This document shows, one piece after another, positions 16,968 through 25,967 of a DNA stretch of 64,000 nt; the first letter of the stretch is position 1; each line of letters begins with the position of its first letter. Source of the stretch: Paracoccaceae bacterium (GTDB taxonomy: Bacteria; Pseudomonadota; Alphaproteobacteria; Rhodobacterales; Rhodobacteraceae). Where the stretch lies: the NCBI GenBank assembly GCA_024742705.1, contig JANSXZ010000003.1, positions 186,001 to 250,000 of the forward strand, written 5' to 3'. Made by a program: the position numbers and the translations under genes. The notes under the pieces are model-generated. The model was not told the origin of the DNA and did no database searches. It worked only from the letters and a program-made list of their open reading frames with translations.

Positions 16968-16986
16968 CGCAACTTTTTTTGTTGCG
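16968..16986. promoter_or_regulatory. Inverted repeat CGCAAC-T7-GTTGCG
   Basis: Perfect 6-bp arms around a run of seven T, 75 bp upstream of the importer. It could be a second operator or part of a promoter. Confidence 0.35.
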
Positions 16987-17061
16987 TCGCAGGGTATCTT
17001 CGTTCTTCGTGACCGGCATTCGCCGCAAAACGGCCAAGCAATAAGACAGGGAGTCACCCAA

Positions 17062-18066
17062 ATGAAACTGAAATCCAGAATCCGCAGCACCGCCTGCATC
17101 GCCGCCTTTGCCAGCCTCGCCCAGACGGCCGCCTGGGCCGAGGAAATCACCGTTGCGTATTTCCTGGAATGGCCGATGCCGTTCCAGTTTGCCAAGGTGA
17201 ACGGCACCTACGAGGCGGAAATGGGTGTCGACATCAATTGGGTCAGCTTCGACACCGGCACCGCCATGTCGGCGGCGATGGCGTCGGGCGATGTGCAGAT
17301 CTCGGTCAGCCAGGGCGTTCCGCCCTTCGTGGTGGCCGCATCGGCGGGCCAGGACATCCAGATCGTCGATGTTGCCGTCAGCTATTCGGAGAACGACAAC
17401 TGCGTGGTGCGCAGCGAACTGGAGATCGACAAGGACAGCGCCGGCGAACTGGCCGGCAAGAAGGTCGCGGTGCCGCTGGGCACGGCCGCGCACTATGGCT
17501 TTCTCAGCCAGATGAACCACTTCGGCGTCGATCTTGCGTCGCTCGAGGTGGTCGATATGGCCCCGGCGGAAGGCGCCGCGGCGCTGTCGCAGGGATCGGT
17601 CGACATGGCCTGTGGCTGGGGCGGCGCGTTGCGGCGCATGAAAGAGAGCGGCAACGTCCTGCTGACCGGTGCGGAAAAGGAAGACCTGGGCATCCTCGTC
17701 TTCGATGTCACCTCGGCTCCGGCGAATTTCGTGGCCGAGGAGAGCGAGCTTCTGGCCAAGTTTCTCAAGGTCACCGCCGATGCCAACGCCGTCTGGAACG
17801 CCGGTGGCGACGCGGCGGCCGCGATGATCCCGGTGATCGCCAAGGACGCCGGCATGGACGAAGACGCCACGGCGGCGACGATGGCCACTTTCGTGTTTCC
17901 GCCGGTCGCAGACCAGCTGGGCGCGAAATGGCTGGGCGGCGGCGCACAGTCGTTCATGAAGGGCGTGGCCGATGTGTTCGTGGCCGCCGGATCGATCGAC
18001 GGAGCGCTGGAAACCTACGCCCCGGCCGTCAACACCGGCCCGCTGCAAGCCGCAAGCGGCATGTAA
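17062..18066 (+). CDS. Taurine/sulfonate-type ABC transporter substrate-binding protein
   Basis: 334 residues from ATG 17062. A Sec signal peptide ends at about AAWA-EE (residue 26-27). The mature protein resembles TauA/SsuA binding proteins: ITVAYFLEWPMPFQFAK, DTGTAMSAAMASGDVQIS, GTAAHYGFL, GSVDMACGWGGAL. It delivers a small sulfonate or similar anion to the permease in the inner membrane. No taurine catabolic genes (tpa, xsc, pta) are here, so the substrate is open. Adjacency to the DHPS operon makes an organosulfonate plausible. It is followed by a stem-loop and the ATPase gene. Confidence 0.8.
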   Translation: MKLKSRIRSTACIAAFASLAQTAAWAEEITVAYFLEWPMPFQFAKVNGTYEAEMGVDINWVSFDTGTAMSAAMASGDVQISVSQGVPPFVVAASAGQDIQIVDVAVSYSENDNCVVRSELEIDKDSAGELAGKKVAVPLGTAAHYGFLSQMNHFGVDLASLEVVDMAPAEGAAALSQGSVDMACGWGGALRRMKESGNVLLTGAEKEDLGILVFDVTSAPANFVAEESELLAKFLKVTADANAVWNAGGDAAAAMIPVIAKDAGMDEDATAATMATFVFPPVADQLGAKWLGGGAQSFMKGVADVFVAAGSIDGALETYAPAVNTGPLQAASGM

Positions 18067-18078
18067 ACCGGAAGCGGC

Positions 18079-18108
18079 GCGCGGCCCCGGCCCTAAACGG
18101 GGCCGCGC
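18079..18108 (+). other. Intercistronic GC hairpin after the binding-protein gene
   Basis: 10-bp perfect arms (GCGCGGCCCC / GGGGCCGCGC) with a 10-nt loop, 12 bp after the stop and 40 bp before the ATPase start. As at the TRAP operon, this probably uncouples the amount of binding protein from that of the membrane components. The short TTTT run 4 nt after the stem could give partial termination. Confidence 0.5.
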
Positions 18109-18148
18109 CTGCTTTTGCCCGGCCTGCTCTTGCCCGAAGGAAACGCCC

Positions 18149-18955
18149 ATGTCTGGTCTGACTCTCGAAAACCTGTCGATGCGCTTCGATCTGCCCAGTG
18201 GCGATCATGTTCAGGCGCTCCAGGATGTCTCGCTTGAAATCAAGACTGGCGAACTGGTCAGCGTTCTCGGGCCTTCGGGATGCGGCAAGACCACGCTGCT
18301 GAACATCATTGCCGGATTTCTGGCGCCCACGTCCGGCAAGGTTTCGCTGAATGGCAAGCCGGTGACCGGCCCGGCCCAGGAACGCGGGATGGTGTTTCAG
18401 AAGGGCGCCCTGTTCGAATGGATGAACGTGCGCGAGAACGTGTCGTTTGGCCCGCGCATGAACCGCGTGCCCACCGCAGAAAGCGCGCCGCGTGTCGATC
18501 GGCTGCTGGATGTGGTCGGACTGGGCGCGTTCAAGGAAAAGGCGATCTACGAACTTTCCGGCGGGATGCAGCAGCGCGTGGCCCTGGCGCGCTGTCTGGC
18601 CAACGATCCCGATGTCATCCTGATGGACGAACCGCTGGGCGCGCTCGATGCGCTGACCCGCGAAAAGATGCAGGGCCTGGTGCTGAAACTGTGGAAGGAA
18701 ACCGGCAAGACGATCATCCTGATCACCCATTCCGTCGAAGAGGCGCTTTTGCTGGGCGAACGGCTGATCGTGATGGCGCCGCGGCCCGGCCGCATCCACA
18801 AGCAATACCACCTGCCCTTCGCCGACATGGGCGTGAACGCGGACCTGCGCGAGGTGAAGCATCACCCCGACTATACCCGCACCCGTGAGGAAATCCTCAA
18901 CATGATCTGGGACATGGAAGAGGAAATCATGGGCCGCAGCGAGGCATCTACATGA
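18149..18955 (+). CDS. Sulfonate/nitrate/taurine-type ABC transporter ATPase
   Basis: 268 residues, ATG 18149 after GAAGGAAA. It is complete: Walker A GPSGCGKTT, Q-loop MVFQKGALFEW, signature LSGGMQQRVALARCL, Walker B VILMDEPLGALD and the H-loop ITHSVEEALLL. This is the TauB/SsuB class that powers the importer. It overlaps the permease start by 4 bp (ATGA), indicating coupling. Confidence 0.88.
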   Translation: MSGLTLENLSMRFDLPSGDHVQALQDVSLEIKTGELVSVLGPSGCGKTTLLNIIAGFLAPTSGKVSLNGKPVTGPAQERGMVFQKGALFEWMNVRENVSFGPRMNRVPTAESAPRVDRLLDVVGLGAFKEKAIYELSGGMQQRVALARCLANDPDVILMDEPLGALDALTREKMQGLVLKLWKETGKTIILITHSVEEALLLGERLIVMAPRPGRIHKQYHLPFADMGVNADLREVKHHPDYTRTREEILNMIWDMEEEIMGRSEAST

Positions 18956-20259
18956 TCATCCTGCTGATTTACATCGCCATTTTCATCGGCGCGTTCTTCA
19001 CCGTCCGCCTGATCAACACCCGTCTGGCGCAGCGCAACGATTTCACCTCGCTGAAAACCGTCACCTTCGGCGATGAAAGCGCGGTGACCGCCAACCGCAC
19101 CGCCAGCGTGATTTCGGTGATCGCGATCTTTCTGATCTGGGGTGCCTTCACCGGATCGTCCCTGGTGCCGGTGCATGCGCCGGGCCCTTATGTCGGCGGC
19201 GGCCAGTTCGATTACGAGGTGCTGCATCCCGACGGCCGCCGCGACACGGCGACGGTGTTCTGGCAGGTCGAGGCGACGCGCGGCGCGGCCGAGGACATCG
19301 CCGTGGCCGACAACGACGGGTTTGCCCGCGACGACGCCATCAACATCATCAAGTACCGGTCGGGTCAGCTGTTGTGGGACCGCAACGACGAAACCGACCG
19401 CAAGGCGGGGGCGCGGATCGTCGCGGTCAACGGGCAGCCCACCGATTTCGACCCCAACGCCCGCGACGCCGACGGCAACCTGACACAGGACAGGCCGCGC
19501 TTCGACATCGAACACGGCAGCGCCACTTTGACGGACAAGGGCGCGCTTCTGATAACCCCCGACCAGGGCTGGCAGATGGAGCCGATCTGGCTGCCCGCCC
19601 CCGAGGCCGTCTGGTCACGGGTGGTCGAGATCGCCGGCGCGGGCTATCAGAACTCGACGCTTCTGGAACATCTCGGATGGTCGCTGTTCCGGGTGGTCCT
19701 TGGCTTTGCCTGCGGCGCGCTGGTCGGCATCCCGCTGGGCTATGCGATGGGCCTGAGCGACTGGTTTCGCGGCTGGTTCGATCCGATCGTCGAATTCATG
19801 CGCCCGGTGCCGCCGCTGGCGCTTATCCCGCTGGTGATCATCTGGGCGGGGATCGGCGAGACCGGCAAGATCATCCTGCTGTTTCTGGCGGCGCTGTGGA
19901 TCATGACCATCGCGGCACGCGCGGGCGTTTCGGGCGTGAACATCACCAAGGTGCATGCGGCCTATTCGCTGGGCGCGTCGCGCTGGCAGATCATGCGCCA
20001 TGTCATCATGCCCAACAGCCTGCCCGAAATCTTCACCGGCGCGCGCGTGGCGATGGGGGTCTGCTGGGGCACGGTGGTGGCCGCCGAACTGGTCGCCGCG
20101 GAAAAGGGCGCGGGCATGATGATCATGGTGGCGTCTAAATTCCAGCTGACCGATATCGTGCTGATGGGCATCATCCTGATCGGTATCGTCGGCTATGGCA
20201 TCGACATCCTGATGCGGCGGGTCGAGGCATGGCTGGTGCCGTGGAAAGGGCGCGGCTGA
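18952..20259 (+). CDS. TauC-type ABC permease with a large periplasmic insertion
   Basis: 435 residues, much longer than the usual 250-280 of TauC/SsuC. An extra membrane helix (2-22) precedes the expected first helix (about 51-66). About 140 hydrophilic residues (roughly 72-213) then intervene before the normal core PAPEAVWSRVVEIAGAGYQN, which leads into five more membrane segments and the ATPase-coupling EAA loop (VHAAYSLGASRWQIMRHVIM). The insertion is charged, predicted periplasmic, and of no family I recognise. It may dock the binding protein or sense ligand. No frameshift is apparent. Confidence 0.82.
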   Translation: MIILLIYIAIFIGAFFTVRLINTRLAQRNDFTSLKTVTFGDESAVTANRTASVISVIAIFLIWGAFTGSSLVPVHAPGPYVGGGQFDYEVLHPDGRRDTATVFWQVEATRGAAEDIAVADNDGFARDDAINIIKYRSGQLLWDRNDETDRKAGARIVAVNGQPTDFDPNARDADGNLTQDRPRFDIEHGSATLTDKGALLITPDQGWQMEPIWLPAPEAVWSRVVEIAGAGYQNSTLLEHLGWSLFRVVLGFACGALVGIPLGYAMGLSDWFRGWFDPIVEFMRPVPPLALIPLVIIWAGIGETGKIILLFLAALWIMTIAARAGVSGVNITKVHAAYSLGASRWQIMRHVIMPNSLPEIFTGARVAMGVCWGTVVAAELVAAEKGAGMMIMVASKFQLTDIVLMGIILIGIVGYGIDILMRRVEAWLVPWKGRG

Positions 20260-20313
20260 CACGCGCCCGCCCACCATCCTGAACAGGGGCAGCACCGGGG
20301 GCACTTCTGCACA

Positions 20314-20330
20314 CGGTTTAGGGCAAACCG
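20314..20330 (-). terminator. Small stem-loop between permease and tRNA-Leu
   Basis: CGGTTT (20314-20319) and AAACCG (20325-20330) pair around a 5-nt loop. It lies 55 bp after the permease stop and 16 bp from the tRNA 3' end, so it may end either transcript. There is no T-tract and it is weak. Confidence 0.3.
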
Positions 20331-20345
20331 CAGGTTTCACACGAT

Positions 20346-20431
20346 TGGTGCGGGCGGCCGGACTTGAACCGGCACGGCCATACGGCCCGGGCATTTTAAG
20401 TGCCGTGTGTCTACCATTCCACCACGCCCGC
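20346..20431 (-). tRNA. tRNA-Leu (UAA)
   Basis: 86 nt including an encoded CCA. Acceptor arms GCGGGCG (5', at 20431-20425) and CGCCCGC (20356-20350) pair fully. The anticodon loop CTTAAAA gives anticodon UAA, reading UUA. A long variable arm, as in all class II leucine tRNAs, and the T-loop GGTTCAAGTCC are present. Confidence 0.95.
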
Positions 20432-20489
20432 ACGAGTTTCAGCCTTAGCGATGCAGCGCGGCCGGTTCAACCCGGTCGGATGCCCCGGA

Positions 20490-21053
20490 TCAGATGTCCT
20501 CACCCAGAGGCGCCAGCGGACCGCCCGGCGCGGCCAGACCGCGTTCGGGAATCCACGGGTTCAGCGCCAGCGCGCGCGTCATGTCGGCGCGGGCCTCGTC
20601 GATCCGGCCCAGCGCCATCAACGTCAGCGCCCGCCCCGACAGCGCCGCCACATGATCCGGCGATCGCGCCAGCGCCTGGTTCAGATCGGTCAGCGCGGCA
20701 GGGTAATCCTGCCCCAGAAACAACGCAAAGGCACGCTGGTTGTAGCCTTCCGCGTAGTCCGGGCAATACTCGACCAGCCGGTCGAAATCCGCGATCGCGC
20801 CCAACAGGTCATAGGACGACCGTTTGCGCATCCCCCGGTCGAGGATCGCCTGGGCCTGTTCGTCGGGCGCATCGGCCCAAAGCTCCCACATCTGGCGCGA
20901 CAGGTCGGCCGCCCCCATTTCAGACGGCAGGCTGCGCGCCTGGGCCATCAGCGCCTTCAGGCGCGCATCGTGATCGGGTGGTGGCGGGCAATCGGCGGCC
21001 AGGCCGGCCGATCCCGCCAGAGCAAAGGCCAGCGGCAGCAGAAATCGTGTCAT
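20490..21053 (-). CDS. Exported TPR-repeat protein
   Basis: 187 residues from ATG 21053. A signal peptide (MTRFLLPLAFALAGSAGLAA) precedes a cysteine, but the sequence before it is not a convincing lipobox, so periplasmic rather than lipoprotein is preferred. Two to three tetratricopeptide repeats follow (SYDLLGAIADFDRLVEYCP, AEGYNQRAFALFLGQDYPAA, HVAALSGRALTLMALGRIDE), a scaffold for protein contacts. It has no specific partner in the neighbourhood and the function is unknown. Confidence 0.75.
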   Translation of the reverse strand: MTRFLLPLAFALAGSAGLAADCPPPPDHDARLKALMAQARSLPSEMGAADLSRQMWELWADAPDEQAQAILDRGMRKRSSYDLLGAIADFDRLVEYCPDYAEGYNQRAFALFLGQDYPAALTDLNQALARSPDHVAALSGRALTLMALGRIDEARADMTRALALNPWIPERGLAAPGGPLAPLGEDI

Positions 21054-21083
21054 GGCACAAAAGTGGCACGATGGCCGCATGCG

Positions 21084-21584
21084 TCAAGTCACGTTTTGCG
21101 GCGCGGCCAGCGGCGCGTCTTCCTTGATCGCCTGCATCGCCACATATGTCGATGTGCTGGCCAGATGCGGCAGCGTGGAAATCTTTTCGCCCAGAACCGC
21201 GCGGTGCTGGGTCATCGAACGGGTCCGCACCTTCAGCAGATAATCGAAGTTGCCCGCGATCAGATGCGCCTGCTCTACCTCGGGGATGCGCGCGATGGCG
21301 GCGTTGAAGGCGGCAAGCGCGGCCTCGCGGGTGTCCGACAACCGCACCTCGACAAAGGCGACATGGTCCTGACCCAGACGAATGGGATCGATCAGCGCGC
21401 GGTAGCCGGTGATATAGCCTTCCGTCTCGAGCCGGCGAAGGCGCACCTGGGTGGGGGTCTTGCTCAGCCCGATCCGCCGCGCGAGATCGGCGATGCTGAT
21501 CCGCCCGTCGCTGGCCAGCACCGTCAGAATCGAGCGATCGAAGGAATCGAGGCGGGCGGCGTCCGGGTGATCCGATCTGTCCAT
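21084..21584 (-). CDS. putR: Lrp/AsnC-family regulator, probable proline-responsive activator of putA
   Basis: 166 residues from ATG 21584; a TTG 17 codons upstream is unlikely. An N-terminal Lrp helix-turn-helix (LDSFDRSILTVLASDGRI, then LARRIGLSKTPTQVRLRRL) is followed by a C-terminal RAM ligand-binding domain (VEVRLSD, HLIAGNFDYLLKVRT). It is divergent from putA with 111 bp between the starts, the arrangement of PutR, which activates putA on proline in other alphaproteobacteria. The PutA here lacks its own DNA-binding domain, which fits a separate regulator. Confidence 0.85.
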   Translation of the reverse strand: MDRSDHPDAARLDSFDRSILTVLASDGRISIADLARRIGLSKTPTQVRLRRLETEGYITGYRALIDPIRLGQDHVAFVEVRLSDTREAALAAFNAAIARIPEVEQAHLIAGNFDYLLKVRTRSMTQHRAVLGEKISTLPHLASTSTYVAMQAIKEDAPLAAPQNVT

Positions 21585-21695
21585 CTGGCCTGACCTTTCC
21601 TGATTCTTCGGTCGATTGTCCTGCAAAGTCGTCAAAAACCGGCAAAACGCCTTCCATGACCCTGATACAATAGGTCAATCCCGCCGGAGGTACAA

Positions 21696-24600
21696 ATGGC
21701 ACGCGACACATCCGAAGATCTCAAGGCCCGCATAGATGCGCAGACCTACGTCGACGAGGCGCGCAAGCTGGACGAACTGGTTGCCGCCGCCGGGCTGAGC
21801 GCCGCCGACCGCGCCGAGATCTGCGCGCGCGGCGCCGACCTGGTGCGCGCGATAAGATCGTCGGCCACACCCGGCCTGATGGAGGTGTTCCTGGCCGAAT
21901 ACGGCCTGTCGACAGACGAAGGCATCGCATTGATGTGTCTGGCCGAAGCGTTGCTGCGGGTGCCCGACGCCGAAACGATCGACGATCTGATCGAGGACAA
22001 GATCGCGCCGTCGAACTGGGCAAGGCACCTGGGCCATTCCACCTCGCCTCTGGTCAATGCATCGACCTGGGCACTGATGCTGACCGGCCGGGTTCTGGAC
22101 AGTCGCGCGAAGCGGCCGGCACAGCATCTGCGCGGCGCCGTCAAACGCCTTGGCGAGCCGGTAATCCGGGCCGCCGTCGGCCGCGCGATGAAGGAAATGG
22201 GCCGACAGTTCGTTCTGGGCGAGGCGATCGAACCGGCGATGAAACGGGCCGCGGGAATGGAAAAGCGCGGCTATACCTACTCCTACGACATGCTTGGCGA
22301 GGCGGCGCGCACCGAACGCGACGCCAAACGCTATCACCTCAGCTACAGCCGCGCGATATCGGCCATTGCCATGGCCTGCACCAGCGACGATATCCGCGCC
22401 AATCCGGGCATATCGGTCAAGCTGAGCGCGCTGCACCCGCGCTATGAACTGGCGCAGGAGCACCGGGTGATGGCGGATCTTGTGCCCCGGTTGCGGGCGC
22501 TGGCGCTGCTGGCGAAATCGGCGGGCATGGGGCTGAACGTCGATGCCGAGGAAGCCGACCGCCTGGCGCTTTCGCTTCAGGTGATCGACGCGGTTCTGGC
22601 CGAACCCGCGCTGGGCGGCTGGGACGGTTTCGGCGTCGTGGTTCAGGCCTACGGGCCGCGCGCCGGCGCGGTGATCGACGCGCTCTACGACATGGCCCAC
22701 CGCCACGACCGCCGCCTGATGGTGCGGCTGGTCAAGGGCGCCTATTGGGACAGCGAGATCAAGCGCGCCCAGGTGCTGGGGATGGCGGGCTTTCCGGTTT
22801 TCACCTCGAAACCGGCAACCGATGTCTCGTATATCGCCAATGCGCGAAAGCTGCTGGCGATGACCGACAGGATCTATCCGCAATTCGCCACCCACAACGC
22901 CCACACCGCCGCCGCGATCCTGCACATGGGCGCGGCCCGCGACAGCTATGAATTCCAGCGCCTGCATGGCATGGGCGAGGCGCTGCACGACATCGTGATG
23001 GCGCGGCACGCCACGCGGTGCCGGATCTATGCGCCGGTCGGCGCGCATGGCGACCTGCTGGCCTATCTGGTACGCCGCCTGCTCGAAAACGGGGCGAATT
23101 CGTCTTTCGTCAACCAGATCGTCGACGACAACGTGCCGCCCGAAACGGTGGCCGCCGATCCCTTTGCCGCCCTGTCCCGTCCTGCTCATCCGATCCCCGC
23201 CGGCGTCGATCTGTTCGCCCCCGAGCGCCGCAATGCGCGCGGCTTCGATCTGGGCCATGTGCCCACTCTGGCGGCCATCGATGCGGCACGCGCGCGCTGG
23301 GCTTCGGCCGAATGGCAGGCGGCGCCGCTGCTGGATGGTCCGGCGCGCCCCGGTCCGGTGCAGGCGGTGCGCAACCCCGCCGACCCGGCCGGCTCTGCGG
23401 GCGGGGTCGCACCCGCCAGCGCCGCCGATGTCGAACAGGCGTTGGCCCGCGCCACCGTCTGGGGCGCCGCCCCGGCCGACCGTGCCGCAGCGCTGAACGC
23501 CGCCGCCGACCTGATGGAATCCGAACACGGCCAGATCTTCGCCCTGCTGGCGCGCGAGGCCGGCACGACCCTGCCCGACGGCGTCGCCGAATTGCGCGAA
23601 GCGGTGGATTTCCTGCGCTACTACGCGGCGCGGGCGGATGCATGCGGGGCGCCGGCGGGGCGGTTCACCTGCATTTCGCCGTGGAACTTCCCGCTGGCGA
23701 TCTTCACCGGTCAGATCGCCGCCGCCCTGGCCGCCGGCAACGCGGTGCTGGCCAAACCGGCCGAGCAGACGCCGCTGATCGCGCACCTGGCGGTTTCGCT
23801 GCTGCACCGGGCGGGGGTGCCGCGCGCCGCGCTGCAATTGCTGCCCGGCGATGGCAAGGTGGGCGCGGCACTCACCAGCGACCCGCGCATCGACGGCGTG
23901 GCCTTCACCGGCTCGACCGAAACGGCGCGCAAGATCCGCGTCAGCATGGCCGAACATCTGGCGCCCGGCGCTCCGCTGATCGCCGAGACGGGCGGCCTGA
24001 ACGCGATGATCGTCGACAGCACCGCCCTGCCCGAACAAGCGGTCCGCGCCATCGTCGAAAGCGCCTTCCAGTCCGCCGGCCAGCGCTGTTCGGCGCTGCG
24101 TTGCCTTTATGTGCAGCAAGACATCGCCGAAGATCTGATCGCCATGCTGAAGGGCGCAATGGACGCATTTCATCCGGGCGACCCCTGGCAGATCAGCACC
24201 GATTGCGGCCCGGTGATCGACGAGGCAGCCAAGGCGACGATCCGCCGCCACATCGATATCGCGCGGGGCGAAGGCCGGGTTCTGCATGAAGGGCACACGC
24301 CGCAAACGGGCAGCTTCGTCGCACCGACGCTGATCCGGGTGTCGGGCATCGAGGCGCTGACCCGCGAGGTCTTCGGCCCCGTCCTGCATGTGGCGACCTT
24401 CAGCGCCGGTCAGATCGACAGCGTCATCGACAGCATAAACGCCACCGGCTACGGCCTGACCTTCGGGCTGCAAACCCGCATCGACGACCGGGTGCAGCAC
24501 GTCACCGACCGCGTCCACGCAGGCAATCTCTACGTCAACCGCAACCAGATCGGCGCCATCGTCGGCAGCCAGCCGTTCGGCGGCGAGGGCCTGTCCGGCA

Positions 24601-25130
24601 CCGGCCCAAAGGCCGGTGGACCGCTGTACCTGAGCCGCTTCACTGCCCCCGGTCGCGCCACGGCACCGGCCGCCGGCGCAGCCTGGAGCGCACCTATGGC
24701 CGAATTGCCCGCGCCGGTGCCCGCCCCCGGAAAGACGCCGCCAGCGACAGTGTCCCTGCCCGGCCCGACCGGCGAATCGAACCGCCTGTCGATGCGGCTG
24801 CGCGCGCCTCTGGTCTGTCTGGGGCCGGGGCCAGGGGCCGCCCGCGCCCAGGCCGAGGCCGTGCATGCGCTGGGCGGCACCGCGATCGTCGCCACCGGCG
24901 ACTGTGCCCCCGACCTGCTGCGCGGGTCCGGCCCGATCGGCGGGGCGCTCTGGTGGGGCGACACCGAAGCCGCGCGCGTCTTCGACCTTGCGCTGGCCGC
25001 GCGTCCCGGCCCTCTGGTGCCGCTGATCACCGGGGCACCCGACACCGCCCGCATCTGGGGCGAACGCCACGTCTGCGTCGATACCACCGCGGCGGGCGGA
25101 AACGCCGCACTTCTTGGTGCAGCCAGCTAA
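21696..25130 (+). CDS. putA: Bifunctional proline dehydrogenase / P5C dehydrogenase
   Basis: 1144 residues converting proline to glutamate through FAD-dependent proline dehydrogenase and NAD-dependent pyrroline-5-carboxylate dehydrogenase, with intermediate channelling. The first half has the PRODH barrel (LMVRLVKGAYWDSEIKRAQ, FATHNAHTAAAI, YEFQRLHGMGEAL). The second is an aldehyde dehydrogenase (SPWNFPLAIFTGQ, FTGSTETA, Glu764 in ETGG, catalytic Cys798 in SAGQRCSALR). The last 150 residues are the usual PutA C-terminal domain (LPGPTGESN ... AAGGNAALL). The ribbon-helix-helix DNA-binding domain of enterobacterial PutA is absent. The ribosome site is GGAGG and a possible -10 TACAAT lies at 21666-21671. 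Confidence 0.95.
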   Translation: MARDTSEDLKARIDAQTYVDEARKLDELVAAAGLSAADRAEICARGADLVRAIRSSATPGLMEVFLAEYGLSTDEGIALMCLAEALLRVPDAETIDDLIEDKIAPSNWARHLGHSTSPLVNASTWALMLTGRVLDSRAKRPAQHLRGAVKRLGEPVIRAAVGRAMKEMGRQFVLGEAIEPAMKRAAGMEKRGYTYSYDMLGEAARTERDAKRYHLSYSRAISAIAMACTSDDIRANPGISVKLSALHPRYELAQEHRVMADLVPRLRALALLAKSAGMGLNVDAEEADRLALSLQVIDAVLAEPALGGWDGFGVVVQAYGPRAGAVIDALYDMAHRHDRRLMVRLVKGAYWDSEIKRAQVLGMAGFPVFTSKPATDVSYIANARKLLAMTDRIYPQFATHNAHTAAAILHMGAARDSYEFQRLHGMGEALHDIVMARHATRCRIYAPVGAHGDLLAYLVRRLLENGANSSFVNQIVDDNVPPETVAADPFAALSRPAHPIPAGVDLFAPERRNARGFDLGHVPTLAAIDAARARWASAEWQAAPLLDGPARPGPVQAVRNPADPAGSAGGVAPASAADVEQALARATVWGAAPADRAAALNAAADLMESEHGQIFALLAREAGTTLPDGVAELREAVDFLRYYAARADACGAPAGRFTCISPWNFPLAIFTGQIAAALAAGNAVLAKPAEQTPLIAHLAVSLLHRAGVPRAALQLLPGDGKVGAALTSDPRIDGVAFTGSTETARKIRVSMAEHLAPGAPLIAETGGLNAMIVDSTALPEQAVRAIVESAFQSAGQRCSALRCLYVQQDIAEDLIAMLKGAMDAFHPGDPWQISTDCGPVIDEAAKATIRRHIDIARGEGRVLHEGHTPQTGSFVAPTLIRVSGIEALTREVFGPVLHVATFSAGQIDSVIDSINATGYGLTFGLQTRIDDRVQHVTDRVHAGNLYVNRNQIGAIVGSQPFGGEGLSGTGPKAGGPLYLSRFTAPGRATAPAAGAAWSAPMAELPAPVPAPGKTPPATVSLPGPTGESNRLSMRLRAPLVCLGPGPGAARAQAEAVHALGGTAIVATGDCAPDLLRGSGPIGGALWWGDTEAARVFDLALAARPGPLVPLITGAPDTARIWGERHVCVDTTAAGGNAALLGAAS

Positions 25131-25173
25131 ACCGGCCTTGACCACGCCAGCGGATTAGGGCCAGCGTGCATGC

Positions 25174-25914
25174 ATGTTTCCGATCCGAGATCACAACCCG
25201 TCCGGGCGCACGCCTTACGTCACCTATGCGCTGATCGTCCTGAACATCGCCGTGTTCATAAGCTACGCGGGGCTGTTCCAGGACGTTCAGGCGATCAACG
25301 CCTTCTTCCTGCAATGGGCGATCCTGCCCGCCCGGATCAGCACCGGCGCCGGTCTGGAAACCCTTCTCACATCCATGTTCCTGCACGGCGGCCTGATGCA
25401 CCTTGCAGGCAACATGCTGTTCTTGTGGATATTCGGCGACAACATGGAGGACGAGATGGGCCACGGCGGCTTTCTGGCGTTCTACATCGCGGCGGGGCTG
25501 GCGGCGGGGCTGGTGCATGTGGTTTCCGCACCCGGTTCGGTGGTGCCCACGGTGGGCGCGTCGGGGGCCATCGCCGGGGTCATGGGCGGCTATCTGCTGC
25601 TGTTTCCCAAGGCGCGGATCGACATCCTGATCATCCTTCTGGTCTTCTTCAAGATCCTGCCGATCCCGGCGTGGATCCTTCTGGCGGTCTGGTTCGCGAT
25701 GCAGACTTTCGGCAGCTTCGGCAGCGACCCCGACGCCGGCGGCGTCGCCTACTGGGCGCATTCGGGCGGCTTCGTCGCAGGGCTGGCGATGACGGTCCCG
25801 CTCTGGCTGCGCCTCGGCGGGACGTCGTTCTGGCGCCGCAACCAAGGCCAACCGCCGCATCCCGAAGGCGCCTACCGTATCGCGGCCAGCCGGATTCCAC
25901 GCATCCGCCGCTAA
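25174..25914 (+). CDS. Rhomboid-family intramembrane serine protease
   Basis: 246 residues, six or more membrane segments. The catalytic dyad is Ser130 in GASGAIAG and His196 in AHSGGF, with oxyanion His/Asn in HGGLMHLAGNM (Asn80). The protease cleaves transmembrane segments of substrates within the inner membrane. A short basic C-terminal tail faces the cytoplasm. It follows putA by 43 bp on the same strand, and functional linkage is unlikely. No substrate is suggested by the context. Confidence 0.92.
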   Translation: MFPIRDHNPSGRTPYVTYALIVLNIAVFISYAGLFQDVQAINAFFLQWAILPARISTGAGLETLLTSMFLHGGLMHLAGNMLFLWIFGDNMEDEMGHGGFLAFYIAAGLAAGLVHVVSAPGSVVPTVGASGAIAGVMGGYLLLFPKARIDILIILLVFFKILPIPAWILLAVWFAMQTFGSFGSDPDAGGVAYWAHSGGFVAGLAMTVPLWLRLGGTSFWRRNQGQPPHPEGAYRIAASRIPRIRR

Positions 25915-25967
25915 CGCGCCCCGGCCGCCAATCCGCCCTTCCGCACCCCAGAAAGGAGCCTCGCCGC

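Larger units (their letters stand above)
16771..17061. other. Intergenic region with two inverted repeats before the ABC importer
   Basis: 291 bp without a gene. The first part is GC-rich and featureless. The last 140 bp are AT-richer and contain two inverted repeats (16920-16941 and 16968-16986), then a GACAGGGAG ribosome site before the tauA-like ATG. This is likely the promoter region of the importer operon. Confidence 0.55.

Noticed and set aside
17062-20259. Calling the importer tauABC outright
   Set aside because: No taurine catabolic genes and an atypical permease, so the substrate is left open.
21675-25145. 1156-codon minus-strand open frame opposite putA
   Set aside because: PutA has full catalytic motifs in the plus frame; the antisense translation is low-complexity Arg/Gly/Gln.
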